From Rhodospirillales bacterium (GTDB lineage Bacteria; Pseudomonadota; Alphaproteobacteria; Rhodospirillales; Defluviicoccaceae): a stretch of 64,000 nt of DNA. The position numbers and the translations under genes were made by a program. The notes beneath the pieces are model-generated. The model was not told the DNA's origin. It ran no database searches and saw nothing but the letters and a program-made list of their open reading frames with translations. The stretch spans positions 147,432 through 211,431 of the forward strand of contig JADJRE010000006.1 in NCBI GenBank assembly GCA_016712375.1. Direction: 5' to 3'. Of the stretch, positions 13,778 to 24,032 are shown one piece after another (position 1 is the first letter of the stretch; each line of letters begins with the position of its first letter).

Positions 13778-14557
13778 ATGCCCTTGATCGAAACTGCGCT
13801 TGCCGAGCATGTCGGCACCATCGTTCTGAACAATATCGCCAAGCGTAATGCATTGAGCGAGGCGCTTATCGAAGAGATCTCCGACGCTCTGACCGAACTG
13901 TTAGGGCGTGGCGCCCGCGCCCTGGTGCTGCGTGCGCCGGCGGGCAGCAAAGTGTGGTCAGCCGGGCACGATATCTCAGAGCTCCCCAACGCCGGTCGTG
14001 ATCCACTCGGCTGGGGAGACTCGCTGCGCGTTCTGGTGCGGGCGATACAATCGTGCCGGGTTCCGGTTCTGGCGCTGTTGGAAGGCGGGGTCTGGGGCGG
14101 TGCCTGTGAAGTGTCGCTGGCATGCGACATCCTGGTCGCCACGCCTGACACCACCTTTGCCATTACACCGGCAAAGCTTGGCATCCCCTATAACCTCAGC
14201 GGGCTGCTGACTCTGGTCAACGCCCTGCCGCTGCCGGTGGCGAAGGAATTGCTGTTCACCGCGCAGCCGATCACCGCCGCCCAAGCCCTGAACTGCGGCG
14301 TCGTCAATTACATCAAGCCGCCGGAGGAAATCGCTCCCTTTGTCTACAGCCTGGCTCAGAAGATCGTCGCCAACGCGCCGCTGAGCATCAGTGTGATGAA
14401 GGAGGAACTGCGGCTGCTGACAGGCGCACGGGCCATGAGCCCGGAGCTGTTCGAGCGCATTCAAGGGTTGCGCCGGACTGTTTATGACAGCGCTGACTAT
14501 CAGGAAGGTCTCCAGTCCTTCCATGAGAAGCGCAAGCCGATATTCCAGGGCAGTTGA
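13778..14557 (+). CDS. scpB: Methylmalonyl-CoA decarboxylase
   Basis: A 259-residue crotonase-superfamily enzyme that decarboxylates (R)-methylmalonyl-CoA to propionyl-CoA. It closely resembles E. coli ScpB (YgfG): the segments WSAGHDISELPNAGRDPL (oxyanion-hole half), GGVWGGACEVSLACDI and FERIQGLRRTVYDSADYQEG line up with that protein at the same positions and the length is the same. This supports methylmalonyl-CoA decarboxylase rather than a generic enoyl-CoA hydratase. No mutase or propionyl-CoA:succinate CoA-transferase gene is next to it, so the E. coli pathway context is missing here. The ribosome site is weak (GCGGA). Confidence 0.9.
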   Translation: MPLIETALAEHVGTIVLNNIAKRNALSEALIEEISDALTELLGRGARALVLRAPAGSKVWSAGHDISELPNAGRDPLGWGDSLRVLVRAIQSCRVPVLALLEGGVWGGACEVSLACDILVATPDTTFAITPAKLGIPYNLSGLLTLVNALPLPVAKELLFTAQPITAAQALNCGVVNYIKPPEEIAPFVYSLAQKIVANAPLSISVMKEELRLLTGARAMSPELFERIQGLRRTVYDSADYQEGLQSFHEKRKPIFQGS

Positions 14558-14662
14558 CTGCCAGGGTCAGGCTACTCTGCAGTCGATTTGTCTACACAGA
14601 GTCCAGGTGTGACTTGCTGCTCCCAACAGCCATGCCGCATCGCGCGAAAGCTTAGGCAGCCT

Positions 14663-14890
14663 CTAGAAGCCGACAGCAATCCAAGTTGCCGACGCCAGCG
14701 TTATCGCTGCCGACACCATACACAATGCCATCCCGACCCGGCGCATGTGCTGCGCGCGATCGCTTAAGTCTGTAGCGTATTCGCTGCGCGCCACTGGCCC
14801 GCGTACCCAACGCTGCGGGATGCAGTGCTCTTCCGCAAACGATAGTCTGTCGCCTGCTTCGGCTCTCGGTTCCCTCGAACGAAACTTCAT
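14663..14890 (-). CDS. Possible small single-span membrane protein
   Basis: A 75-residue open frame with a charged N-terminal half (MKFRSREPRAEAGDRLSF) and one hydrophobic helix at the C-terminus (MALCMVSAAITLASATWIAVGF region, about residues 54-75). A GGTGGGA ribosome site precedes the ATG. I do not recognise a family. The layout (soluble head, tail anchor, good ribosome site) is more gene-like than the overlapping frames, but chance cannot be excluded. Confidence 0.4.
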   Translation of the reverse strand: MKFRSREPRAEAGDRLSFAEEHCIPQRWVRGPVARSEYATDLSDRAQHMRRVGMALCMVSAAITLASATWIAVGF

Positions 14891-15247
14891 ATCCCACCAT
14901 CGATCTGGGTTTTCGAAAACTGCGGTTCATGCCCGCCCCAGACCTCCGTCGATTCCCGATAACACCGGTTTATTGCGCCGCCCTTCAATCATGACCCCAG
15001 CAGCGATTCGCCAAGTTATCGACCCACCATCTTAAATCCGCTCGATTATCCGCGGATAGCCCCTCAGACGACCTTATGTGTAGCATATCTGACGCTTTTG
15101 CCAACCCATTGATGACGATAGCCAAAAAAATAAAGGCGTGGACCCCCGGCAATTTCCTCGGCAAGTTGCAGCTCAAGGCGGCTGGTGACGCTCCGCGCGG
15201 CGGTCTCAGTCGGCGCCAACCTTTTGTTGACAAAAAGGAATAGCGCT
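14891..15247. other. 357-base region upstream of mtgA
   Basis: No gene is recognised here. The stretch is less GC-rich than its surroundings and ends in an AAAAAGGAA ribosome site serving the GTG start of mtgA at 15248. It should hold the mtgA promoter, and that of the small minus-strand frame if that is real. Confidence 0.45.
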
Positions 15248-15973
15248 GTGCGGTTGCGCCGCAACATCGTCCGCATCCTGCTTCCCATGCTGCTGATGCC
15301 GACACTGATTATCGCCATTTACCGCTTCGTCAGCCCGCCGCTGACACCGCTGATGATGATCAGATCAGCGCAAGGTGAGCAACTTGACCACCGCGCGGTA
15401 CCCCTTTCTCGTGTCTCGCCGCACCTCGTTGCCGCGGTTGTCGCTGCCGAAGACAATCTGTTCTGCCGGCATCGGGGCTTTGATATCGCAGCAATGCGCG
15501 ACGAATTCGATAACTGGCTGGGCGGCGAGCGGCCGCGCGGCGCGAGCACCATTACCATGCAGACCGCCAAGAATATTCTGCTGTGGCCAGGGCGCGATCC
15601 GCTGCGCAAGCTCCTAGAAGCGGCTCTGACGCCGCAGATCGAGTTCCTTTGGAGCAAGCGGCGCATCATGGAGGTCTATCTTGGGATCATCGAGATGGGA
15701 CCAGGGATCTACGGGGCGGAAGCAGCGGCGCGGCAATACTTCGGCAAGCCGGCATCGGCGCTTGGTGCGCGCGAAGCCGCGCTGATTGCCGCGATCCTGC
15801 CAAATCCTCGCGAATGGTCGCCCATTCGTCCGAACCGGCTCGTGGCCAGGCACGCATCGCGCATTCAACGCCGGATGGCCCGTCTAGGGCCCTTGCTCGG
15901 CTGCCTGGAAGACCCGATCCATGCCACTGACCGTCACGCCGGCGGCATTGCGCCTCGCCGGTCACCGTACTAG
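15248..15973 (+). CDS. mtgA: Monofunctional peptidoglycan transglycosylase
   Basis: A 241-residue GT51 family enzyme that polymerises lipid II into glycan strands on the periplasmic face of the inner membrane. It has a single N-terminal membrane helix (residues about 10-25), then the catalytic motif AAEDNLFCRHRGFD with its Glu, and the RGASTITMQTAKNI and KRRIMEVYLG motifs. There is no transpeptidase domain. I choose the GTG at 15248 (VRLRRNIVRILL) because AAGGAA precedes it by about 8 bases; an in-frame GTG at 15185 would add 21 residues. The LysM gene follows 9 bases later. Confidence 0.92.
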   Translation: MRLRRNIVRILLPMLLMPTLIIAIYRFVSPPLTPLMMIRSAQGEQLDHRAVPLSRVSPHLVAAVVAAEDNLFCRHRGFDIAAMRDEFDNWLGGERPRGASTITMQTAKNILLWPGRDPLRKLLEAALTPQIEFLWSKRRIMEVYLGIIEMGPGIYGAEAAARQYFGKPASALGAREAALIAAILPNPREWSPIRPNRLVARHASRIQRRMARLGPLLGCLEDPIHATDRHAGGIAPRRSPY

Positions 15974-15982
15974 CTTTGCGGG

Positions 15983-17050
15983 ATGATTTTGCGCTTGGCG
16001 GATATCGAATCCCGACGCTGGTTGTGGAGGCCGGCGCTGGTTGCCGGGGCCGGGGTGATCGCCATCGCACTCGCTGTCGCACTGAACTGGTGGCAAGCGG
16101 GCGAAGTGGAGCACTCCGCCCCCTCCACTGCCCCGGTCAGCAGTATTGGGCCATCCGTACCTCCGGGCGAGGCGACCGGATCGTCGACGACACCGCTGCC
16201 CAGCTTCGATATCGTCCGCATCAATCCGAATGGCGATACGGTGATTGCCGGCCGTGCCGCGCCGGGAGCAGTGGTGGTGCTGAGAGATGGCGATACCGAG
16301 CTTGGAACGGTGATGGCCGATGGCCGAGGCGAATGGGTACTGCTGCCGGAGACGCCGCTCCAACCCGGGGCTCATCGCCTGAATTTGCTGAGCCGCGAGA
16401 ACGAGCATGGCGAGCTGTCCTCAGCGCAAGAAGTGCTGGTGGTCGTCCCCAAGCCTGGTGAAGACGTCGCCGGGCGGCCGGCAGGTGCAACCGCGCAACC
16501 GCTGGTGCTGCGCATGCCGCGAGAGGGGGGGCCGGCAACCGTGCTGCAGAAGCCTCTCTCAGGCGGCGCCGAGGCGCCCCTCGGCATCGACTCCCTGGAT
16601 TGGCAGAATGGCCGCATTGTTCTCGAGGGACACGCGCCGCCGCAAACGCGGATCCGCCTCACGCTCGATGGCAAGACAGTGGGCGAGGCGGTCGCCGACG
16701 CCGCCGGGCGCTGGCGGGTAGTACCGAAGGACGTCATCAGCATGGCGCGTCATGCGTTGACGCTCGAACAGATCGACGCGCGAGGCGCAGTGACGGGACG
16801 TGTTGAAATGCCGCTCTCGCTGCGGGAGTTGGCGTCACTGTCCGCCGAAACGACAGAGAAGGGCGGCCGCCTGCTCATTGTCCAACGTGGCACCAACCTA
16901 TGGCGGATTGTCCGCACCAGCTACGGCCGGGGTGCCGCGTACACAATCATCTTCGAGGCTAATCGCGAGCACATCGCCGATCCGGATCGCATTTACCCCG
17001 GCCAGGTTTTCCGTGTACCAGGACCCTCGACAGATCAATTGAAAGAGTAA
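15983..17050 (+). CDS. Membrane-anchored Ig-like / LysM protein
   Basis: A 355-residue envelope protein. It has a membrane helix at residues about 17-38, a Ser/Pro/Thr-rich linker, two Ig-like blocks (one starting VRINPNGDTVIAGRAAPGA, the other around RIVLEGHAPPQTRIRLTLDG), and a C-terminal LysM domain (from about residue 295, with IVQRGTNLWRIVRTSYGRG and RIYPGQVFRVP). LysM binds peptidoglycan, so the protein probably bridges inner membrane and wall. It sits between mtgA and psd, 7 bases before psd. The exact role is unknown. Confidence 0.85.
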   Translation: MILRLADIESRRWLWRPALVAGAGVIAIALAVALNWWQAGEVEHSAPSTAPVSSIGPSVPPGEATGSSTTPLPSFDIVRINPNGDTVIAGRAAPGAVVVLRDGDTELGTVMADGRGEWVLLPETPLQPGAHRLNLLSRENEHGELSSAQEVLVVVPKPGEDVAGRPAGATAQPLVLRMPREGGPATVLQKPLSGGAEAPLGIDSLDWQNGRIVLEGHAPPQTRIRLTLDGKTVGEAVADAAGRWRVVPKDVISMARHALTLEQIDARGAVTGRVEMPLSLRELASLSAETTEKGGRLLIVQRGTNLWRIVRTSYGRGAAYTIIFEANREHIADPDRIYPGQVFRVPGPSTDQLKE

Positions 17051-17057
17051 CGCGGCG

Positions 17058-17789
17058 ATGCGCGACCCGAGAGGCGGGCAGAGGAGACAAGCAATCGAAA
17101 AGCTGCTTAACACGATCCTGATACCGGTAAATCGCGCAGGCTGGCCATTTATCGCTGGCTTCGCCGTGGCGGCGTTGCTGTTGTGGACATTCTCCGGCTT
17201 CCTCGGCTTCCTCGGCCTTATCGCCACGCTGTGGTGTGTCTGGTTCTTCCGCGACCCGGAGCGGATGACGCCGGTGCGCCGTGGCCTGGTCGTCAGCGCC
17301 GCCGATGGAGTTGTCTGCGCGGTAACGCAGGCGATACCGCCGGCGGATCTCGGCCTGCCCGACCAGCCGCTGACACGCATCTCGGTTTTCCTCGATATCT
17401 TTGACGTGCATGTTAACCGCGTCCCGATCGACGGCATCGTGCGGGCGGTCCGATACCGGCCGGGCACGTTTATCAACGCCTCACTCGACAAGGCAAGCGA
17501 GGACAACGAGCGCAACGCTGTGCGCATCGAAACCCCAGAGGGACCTTCGATCGTGGTCGTGCAGATCGCCGGATTGATTGCCCGCCGGATCAAGAGTTGG
17601 ATCAGCGAAGGCGATGCGGTTCTTGCGGGGGCGCGCTTCGGGCTCATCCGCTTCGGCAGCCGGGTCGACGTTTATCTGCCAGATGGCGTCGCACCGCTGG
17701 TAGCGCCGGGCCAGCGCTGCATCGCCGGAGAAACGGTGATCGCCGACCTGCGTGCACAGGAGCCGGCGCGGGCGGCGGAGCGTCGCTGA
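17058..17789 (+). CDS. psd: Phosphatidylserine decarboxylase proenzyme
   Basis: This 243-residue enzyme decarboxylates phosphatidylserine to phosphatidylethanolamine. It is of the short bacterial type, with a hydrophobic N-terminal segment (residues about 25-60) and a self-cleavage site RFGSRVDVYLP, where the Ser becomes the pyruvoyl group. The conserved FLDIFDVHVNRVP motif is present. pssA starts two bases after its stop, so the last two steps of phosphatidylethanolamine synthesis are made together. Confidence 0.95.
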   Translation: MRDPRGGQRRQAIEKLLNTILIPVNRAGWPFIAGFAVAALLLWTFSGFLGFLGLIATLWCVWFFRDPERMTPVRRGLVVSAADGVVCAVTQAIPPADLGLPDQPLTRISVFLDIFDVHVNRVPIDGIVRAVRYRPGTFINASLDKASEDNERNAVRIETPEGPSIVVVQIAGLIARRIKSWISEGDAVLAGARFGLIRFGSRVDVYLPDGVAPLVAPGQRCIAGETVIADLRAQEPARAAERR

Positions 17790-17790
17790 G

Positions 17791-18612
17791 GTGCCGATTG
17801 TGGCGGAACGGCGGCAGCGTCTCAAGGGTCTGCACATCAACCGCATGATCCCGAACGTGCTGACCCTGCTGGCGCTCGCCGCCGGGCTCAGCGCCATCCG
17901 GTTTGCGCTGAACGAGCGCTGGGAGCATGCGGTGCTGGCGATCGTTGTCGCCGGCATCCTCGACGGCCTGGACGGGCGTATTGCTCGCATCCTCAAGGGC
18001 GCCAGCCGTTTCGGCGCCGAGCTCGACTCGCTATCCGACTTTCTCTGCTTTGGCGTGGCGCCAGCGTTCATCCTTTATTTGTGGTCGCTGGCCGGGGCGG
18101 GCAGAATCGGCTGGGCGCTGGTCCTTCTGCTGTGCATCTGCTGCGCATTGCGCCTGGCGCGCTTCAACACCGACATCGACGAGGAAGAACGTCCCGCCTG
18201 GACACGCAACTACTTTACCGGTGTCCCGTCGCCGGCCGGCGCCGGAATAGCGCTGTTTCCGATGGTGTTGTGGTTCCAGATTGACGCCAATTTCGTCCGC
18301 CACCCCGTATTTGTCGCCTGCTTCGTCCTCGCCACGTCGCTGCTGCTGGTCAGCCGCGTGCGTACGTTCACCTTCAAGAAGGTGCGTGTCGCCCACCGCT
18401 GGATCCTGCCGGCCATGCTTGGCGTCGGGCTGTATCTGGCGCTGCTGTTCAGCGCGCCGTGGGTCGCGCTTACCCTGACCCTCGCCGCCTACGTTGTCTC
18501 GATCCCGTTCAGCGTCCGCCGCTTTGAACGCCATCGGACACGGCAGGCGGCACAGCCCCCCTCCCCCCCGCCGGTCGGAGAGCGTAGTTCTTCAGTGGTT
18601 GACGCCGGTTGA
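17791..18612 (+). CDS. pssA: CDP-diacylglycerol-serine O-phosphatidyltransferase
   Basis: A 273-residue multi-pass membrane enzyme that makes phosphatidylserine from CDP-diacylglycerol and serine. The CDP-alcohol phosphatidyltransferase signature is complete (DGLDGRIAR, then G, D and D in RFGAELDSLSDF). About eight membrane helices follow. The start is taken as the GTG at 17791 directly after psd; another GTG at 17800 is possible. The last 20 residues are Pro/Ser-rich and not conserved. It forms an operon with psd. Confidence 0.94.
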   Translation: MPIVAERRQRLKGLHINRMIPNVLTLLALAAGLSAIRFALNERWEHAVLAIVVAGILDGLDGRIARILKGASRFGAELDSLSDFLCFGVAPAFILYLWSLAGAGRIGWALVLLLCICCALRLARFNTDIDEEERPAWTRNYFTGVPSPAGAGIALFPMVLWFQIDANFVRHPVFVACFVLATSLLLVSRVRTFTFKKVRVAHRWILPAMLGVGLYLALLFSAPWVALTLTLAAYVVSIPFSVRRFERHRTRQAAQPPSPPPVGERSSSVVDAG

Positions 18613-18639
18613 CCGACGTCCGGGAGCGGGGCGCCAGGA

Positions 18640-19011
18640 TCAGAGCTTGCTGGTCTGGCAGCCGGAGCTGACGCACTCGCGATAACGATCCTGAAGGAAC
18701 TGCGCCCGCCTGATCGTCATATCGGCGGCGCAGCTGAGATTGACGAAAAACTTCGGTCCCTCACGCCGCGAGCATTCCGAATTTCTCTATTCGATTCAAG
18801 ACAACTGTGTATTTTTAAGCGTCGCCTTAGCTTCCTTGTCGAGCTTGGCGACTTGCTTCTTGTAGTTTTCGTTCTATTCCTTATCCGCTTCCAGATACAC
18901 TTTATTCAAGCAATACAGACCATCGAAATCATCTCGCGGCTTATCGCAGGCCGAATCGGCGAAAGCAGCGGTCGAAGAGCACAGCAATATTGCAAGGACG
19001 AGTCTCTTCAT
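18640..19011 (-). pseudogene. LprI-like (DUF1311) gene with three in-frame stop codons
   Basis: The minus strand from 19011 encodes a full-length small secreted protein of 123 codons in one uninterrupted register: signal peptide (MKRLVLAILLCSSTAAFA), then CDKPRDDFDGLYCLN, RRAQFLQDRYRECV and the end SSGCQTSKL. This matches the lysozyme-inhibitor LprI N-terminal family, including its six cysteines. The register is broken by TAG at codon 46 (18874-18876), TGA at codon 72 (18796-18798) and TAG at codon 75 (18787-18789). The last two lie where relatives read TQLAWIEYR, so Trp and Tyr codons seem to have become stops. No indel is needed, unlike the broken genes elsewhere. It is read as a true decaying gene. 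Confidence 0.85.
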
Positions 19012-19236
19012 GGGTCCATCTACTCCGCACTTGGATGCATCGAACGACACAGCACCGATGGGTGCGTCGATACGCTAGTGCCCGCCGGCGAGGGAAACAA
19101 CCCGTTTTGCTGACGTGTCACTGCCCAGTCTCCCGCACGCGCCCAACCGGCAGAGCTCGTCGCCAGCCTCCCCAGCAGGACAATGCTGAAACCACCGCAA
19201 CGCCTCAGCTATACCCCCGACCAAGGACACGATGCT
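19012..19236. other. 225-base gap upstream of the lprI remnant
   Basis: Nothing recognisable. It holds the presumed former promoter of the lprI-like gene (minus strand) and the region downstream of the second Hsp70 gene, which ends at 19237 on the same strand. No stem-loop with a T run was seen. Confidence 0.4.
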
Positions 19237-22040
19237 CTACGCCTCGTTGAGGAGGAGGCCCGGCGGCAGCGGCTCGCTGTAGAGGCTCAGCCTCTCGCCG
19301 CGTTCAATCGGCATCAAATCGCGCACCTTCGCCACGCGGAGCGGAGTCACGCCTGATTTTTCCAGCTTGGAGGCTATCCGCTGCCGCAGCGCCCGCGGCA
19401 GGTCGAGGCTGCGGTCGCCCACAACACGTGCCGCGCGTAGAAACAATGTGTTCAGTTCGGCCAGTGTCGGATGTTGCCAGTCGAAAGGCGCGAACGCCTC
19501 GAACGACCGTTCCACGAAATCCGGAGGAAGCACCGTTTCCGGCCCGGCATAGAGCGGCGCGCGGTTGAGCAGCAGCCCGAGCGCGGTCAAGTACGGCGTC
19601 GCGTGCCGTTTCTCCCGGGCAAGCGACAGAGCGACATCCAGGAGCCGGGTGACCAGCTCCTTTTTGGCGTCGTGCCCGAGGCGCTCCAGCGATCCCAGCA
19701 AGTGGACCAGCTCCGGCGGGGCGTCCTTCCGGCGGCGAATTGTCTCGATCTCGTTCGCAAACAGCCATTCCTGGCGCTCGCGAGACAGCCCGCCGGCGAC
19801 CCGGCGCCACAGGATGTGCATTTGTATTTTGATCCGCCTGCCCGGGAAGCAGAGCCCCGCATCTTGCAGCCGCCACAGGCCATCGATACGAACGTCGTCC
19901 ATCGCCGCGCCAAAGCCGGGCCGCAACAGGAAGCCGGCGAGGATCAGCCACGTCTCCTCGTGCTCGATCGAGAGCGCCCGGCCGGGCATGCATTTCTCGA
20001 GTGTCGGCCACAAGGAGCGGATGACAACCCAGTTCCAATCGCTTTTCGGCAGAGCGAAGACGACTTCAAGGTCCTTGAAGGCTCGCGCTCCCGTCATCTT
20101 GGCTTGCCGGCCGGAGGAGGGAGGGGCGAACAGTGCCCGGAGCCGTTTCTCGGCCATTTCCATGCTACCGGGGGCGACGTTCGGTTCCATCGCCATCGCC
20201 GTGTTGTCGATCTCGGCCAGCACATCGGCCCGCTCATGCGGCCGGAGATTGAACTCCAGCGGCCAGGATCGGGAAACATCAGGATCAGTGCTGCGGCAAG
20301 AGATTTGCAACAGACCAAGCTCATTGAGGCAGGCGTCCAATGCCACCGGCAGGGTGCGCTTGACGTTCCCGCCGGAGCTTCCGTCAAGCCGGGCGACGGT
20401 TTCCAAGGGCGGCAGCGGGCGAAAGTCGTCGGCATTCCACTCGACGAGCGAGCCGGCCCGGGTCCTTTCGTGGCGGGTCGAGGTGTATGTCTGAAAGCGC
20501 ACCGGCCGGTTGACGCGCAACTCGATCGCCAGGTCAGCGACCTCGAACGTCTCTTCCGGCGCGGCGCCGTGCGGCAGCATGCAAATCAACGGGGGTGCCG
20601 CCTTGTCCTCCCCGCTGCGTGATGACTTCCGGTGCAAGGCGAGGAAGACGCTGTGGGCGGCGCCGGCCTCGATGCGTTCGGCCTTGCGGCGCAGGAGCTT
20701 GCCGTAGCAAGCGGCGCCGCGCGCGACCGCCAGATCCGGCTCGGCATCGTGAAGGACCAATGGCGGTTCACCACCCTGCCACGTCGCGATCTGGTCGCAC
20801 AAGCGTTGACGCAGACGAGGCGGGGAAAGTGAACCGCCGTTGAACAATATCGCGTCGGCGCGCGGGCGGCCCCCGAGGAATCCGGCGAGGTGGCGGGTAA
20901 TGGCGCTGTCGGCAGCGAACGGCAGCCCCCATTCGCGAAGAGCGGTATGCGATCTCCGCGGCCGGTCGAGGGCGTCGCAGCGGGGGAAGAAACCCTCGAA
21001 CAGGATCTCGTCAATCTCTGCGCGAGGCACCTGCGCCGATAACGTGCCGGCCAGCAGGCCGGCGCTTCGACCAGGGACCGCAACCAGAAAGATCTCGTCC
21101 GCCGCACCTTCGCCGGCGAGAGCCCGCTCCTTGAGATCACGGCAGCGGGCGACAAGGTAGTCCCACTGCGCGCCAGACAGCTTGCCGCGGTCAGACACAA
21201 GCCGCTGCTCCACGCGATGGGCGATCGCGAGATCGATGTTATCGCCGCCGAGGAGGATGTGGTCGCTCACCGCAATGCGCCGGATCGCCGGAAGGGGGCC
21301 AGACGGGCTCGCCCGCATCTCGAACAAGCTGAAGTCGGACGTGCCGCCGCCGACATCGACCACGAGGATATGATGCGGTTCTCCAATGCGAGGGGGGAGC
21401 TGGCGCCACAGGTCACGGATGGGATCGTGCCGCTCCAGCCAAGCGTAGAATGCAGCCTGCGGCTCTTCGAGGAGACGCGCGGTTGCGGCGAAGCCTGCCT
21501 CGTTGGCCGCCGCGAGCGTCAGCCGCTGCGCCACAGCATCGAACGATGCCGGAACAGCGATGGTGATCTCCTGAGCATCGAAAAGGTAATCGGCGCCGGC
21601 GGCAGCGAAATGGCCGTCCCAGGCACCGCGCAACGCGTTCAGGATGAGCGCCGAGGCGCGCATTGGCGAGATCTTGCGGTCCGGTGCAATCTCGTCCGAA
21701 CCCCACGGCAGGAACGCGGTTGCGGGATCAGCACCGTGGTGGCACAGCCACGACTTGGCGGAGTGGACGACCCGGCCGGGACATTCAGCGACCTTTTTGC
21801 GGGCGAGACGGCCGACCACCCATTCCCCGGCCCGTCGTCTCGGGCGAAGAGTTGGCCCGCGATACCATCCTCCGGCAGGTAAAGGAATGACGGCAAGACA
21901 ACGGCTTCGGTAAGCAGAGAGAGGCTCTACCACTGCGAAATCGCGAGCACCTCTGATCGAGCGTCCCCTTCGAGTGGCGCAAAGGCAAGGGCCGAGTTGG
22001 TCGTCCCCAGGTCAATACCGATGCTGAAACGAGCGCTCAT
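19237..22040 (-). CDS. Hsp70-family protein with extended C-terminus (DUF3731 type; three frame breaks)
   Basis: Once repaired this is a 934-residue Hsp70-like protein. The ATPase half has GIDLGTTNSALAF (phosphate 1), VVDVGGGTSDFSLFE (phosphate 2) and LLGGDNIDLA. The C-terminal about 450 residues replace the normal substrate domain and match the DUF3731 type. Three errors disturb the N-terminus: one base missing between 21932 and 21933, one extra base in the CT/GA run at 21914-21922 (together they create a false TAG at 21927-21929), and one base missing in the C run 21825-21828. Repaired, ISQVVEPLSLTEAVVLPSF aligns without gaps to VTQIVGPNRVGEKPTLPS of its neighbour. It is downstream of the other Hsp70 gene in one operon. 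Confidence 0.87.
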
Positions 22041-22081
22041 CTACGGGTGGATGGGTGAGGGCGCAGTGTGATCGCCTATGA

Positions 22082-23922
22082 CTAGTCCGTGCGGACCTGA
22101 AACTCCACCTTCCAGCGACGGTCCGACCGAGTGTGCTGCATCCACAGCTCGAGGGTGCCGAGTTCGGTCACGACAGCATTGAGGCGCACGGGGACCGGCT
22201 GGCCCGCCGGAAGGTCATCGACCGCCGGCAGGGTCACCTCAATCCGGCTTGTCTCTTCCAGCTCCTGTTCGACGCCGGAAAGGATCTGCCCTGCCTGATC
22301 GCCGCTGCGAACTTCGGACGAGAAAAATCGAAGTCGGCCGGTTCTCCGATGACCAGTCCAAATTCCTGATCCTCGATAAGCCGCTCCGATCCTTCTTCCA
22401 TTCCCTGCGGCACGACGCACAGCGCTTTGACGGGGGGTGTGAAACCCGGCACGGCGAGCATCGACGTCTCCAGGCCGATGTAGTAGGAGCGCGCGGCCCC
22501 AGCCTTGATGCGGATGCCCTTGCCGGTTACGCGGTTGCGTCCGTAGAAGGCAGCGCCCTTCGCGACGGCGAGATCTGGTTCATACCCCTTGAGCTCGCGG
22601 ACCGGTTGGTCTGGTTCCCACGATGCCAGCACAGCCAGGACCCGGGTGCGGATCGCCTCGGATTTGAACACGCCGCCGTTGAACAGCACCGCCGACGGCA
22701 TCAGCAGGTCTTTCGACAACCTTTCCGCGCCGACCAGGGCGGACAGGTTCTCGCTCGCTTTCACGTTGGTCAGGCTTCGGCTGAGAAAGCGCGCGAGATG
22801 TTTGCTGACCACCGGGTCCGAGGCATACGGAAGGCCCAATTCCTGCAGTCCGGCGCTGCGCGCCTGGCGCGGCAGGTCCCTTGCTCCGGTGATCGGGAAG
22901 AACCCGTCGAGCACGATCTGTTCGAGGGTCGGCCGGTCAAGCCGCGTCGACACGGTTCCCGCCAACAGGCTGGAGCCGCGCGACGGCACCGAAATCGGCG
23001 CCTCGGAGAGCGCGGGATCGTCAAACAGGGAAACCTTGGCGGCAGCCGCGGCGTGCACCAGCGACAGGAACTGCCATCCGTCGATGGTCTTGCCCTCGGC
23101 CTCGATCTTTGCTCGCAGTGCATAGGCGAGCGCCAAGTCCATGTTGTCGCCGCCGAGAAGAATATGCTCGCCGACGCTAATGCGTTCGAGATCGAGGTCG
23201 CCGTCCTTTTCCGTCACCGCGATCAGGCTGAAATCCGCGGTGCCCCCGCCGACGTCGCATACCAGAACGATATCGCCGGGAGCAACCTGCGACCGCCACT
23301 CCTTGCCAGCTTGCGCGGTCCAAGCATAGAAGGCTGCCAGAGGCTCCTCGAGCAGGGTGACCTTGCCGAGCCCCGCCGCCTCTGCCGCTTCCGCCGTCAG
23401 GTTGCGCGCCACTTCGTCGAATGACGCGGGGACAGTCAGAACAATTTGCCCCTCGTCGAGGCTCCACTCCTGACCGCGCAAGCGTTCGGAATAGAGAAAC
23501 CCCTCGCGCAGATGATCGAGATAGAGGCGCGAGCACTCGAACGGCGAAAGCTTTTCCACCGCACCATCCGCTCTCCACGGCAACGTCTTCTGCCGCGGGT
23601 CGATGTGCGGGTTGGAGAGCCACGATTTCGCCGAGATGACCAGCCGGTCGGGCACGAGCGCCCCATGATCGCGGGCGAAATGGCCGACGATCGCGGTGCC
23701 CTTCTCTCCCTCGTGCCACGGCAGCGCCAGGGCATTCTCCGGAAACTCGTCGGGATGTGGAAGATACAGCGCCGACGGCAGCGTCGGTTTCTCGCCCACT
23801 CGGTTCGGCCCGACAATCTGCGTCACCTCGACGATGTCGGTCTGGTCGGTGTCCAGATCGGTGATGGCGATGGCGCTGTTGGTAGTGCCGAGATCAATGC
23901 CGAGACTGTATCGTAAGGCCAT
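22082..23922 (-). CDS. Hsp70-family protein (one frame break)
   Basis: A 613-residue DnaK-like protein with the ATPase motifs GIDLGTTNSAIA, VLVCDVGGGTADFSL and ILLGGDNMDLA. It has a short C-terminal beta domain ending KVEFQVRTD and no helical lid, so it is not the housekeeping DnaK. The frame breaks in the A5 run at 22323-22327; one more A restores ADFDFFSSEVRSGDQAG. It lies between the DUF2760 gene (upstream) and the larger Hsp70 gene (downstream, 41 bases away). These three genes travel together in proteobacteria; the substrate of the chaperone pair is not known. Confidence 0.9.
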
Positions 23923-24032
23923 GGCTGATGACGATTGCGGTTGCGGGAGCTGGGTTCACGGAGCAGGCGGCGGGAGGCGACTCTTTACCTTACGGCTCTC
24001 AGGCGCCTCAGTCTAAAGCCTCCGCCTTTGGC

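Noticed and set aside
18640..19011. Use of TAG or TGA as sense codons in this organism
   Set aside because: No other repaired gene contains an in-frame TAG or TGA; the one in the large Hsp70 gene is explained by indels.
18853..19113. 86-codon plus-strand frame with a hydrophobic start
   Set aside because: It lies antisense to the recognisable LprI-like pseudogene; the hydrophobic look comes from the reverse of Lys/Asn-rich codons.
19471..20622. 383-codon plus-strand frame inside the large Hsp70 gene
   Set aside because: Antisense to a conserved coding sequence with no motif of its own.
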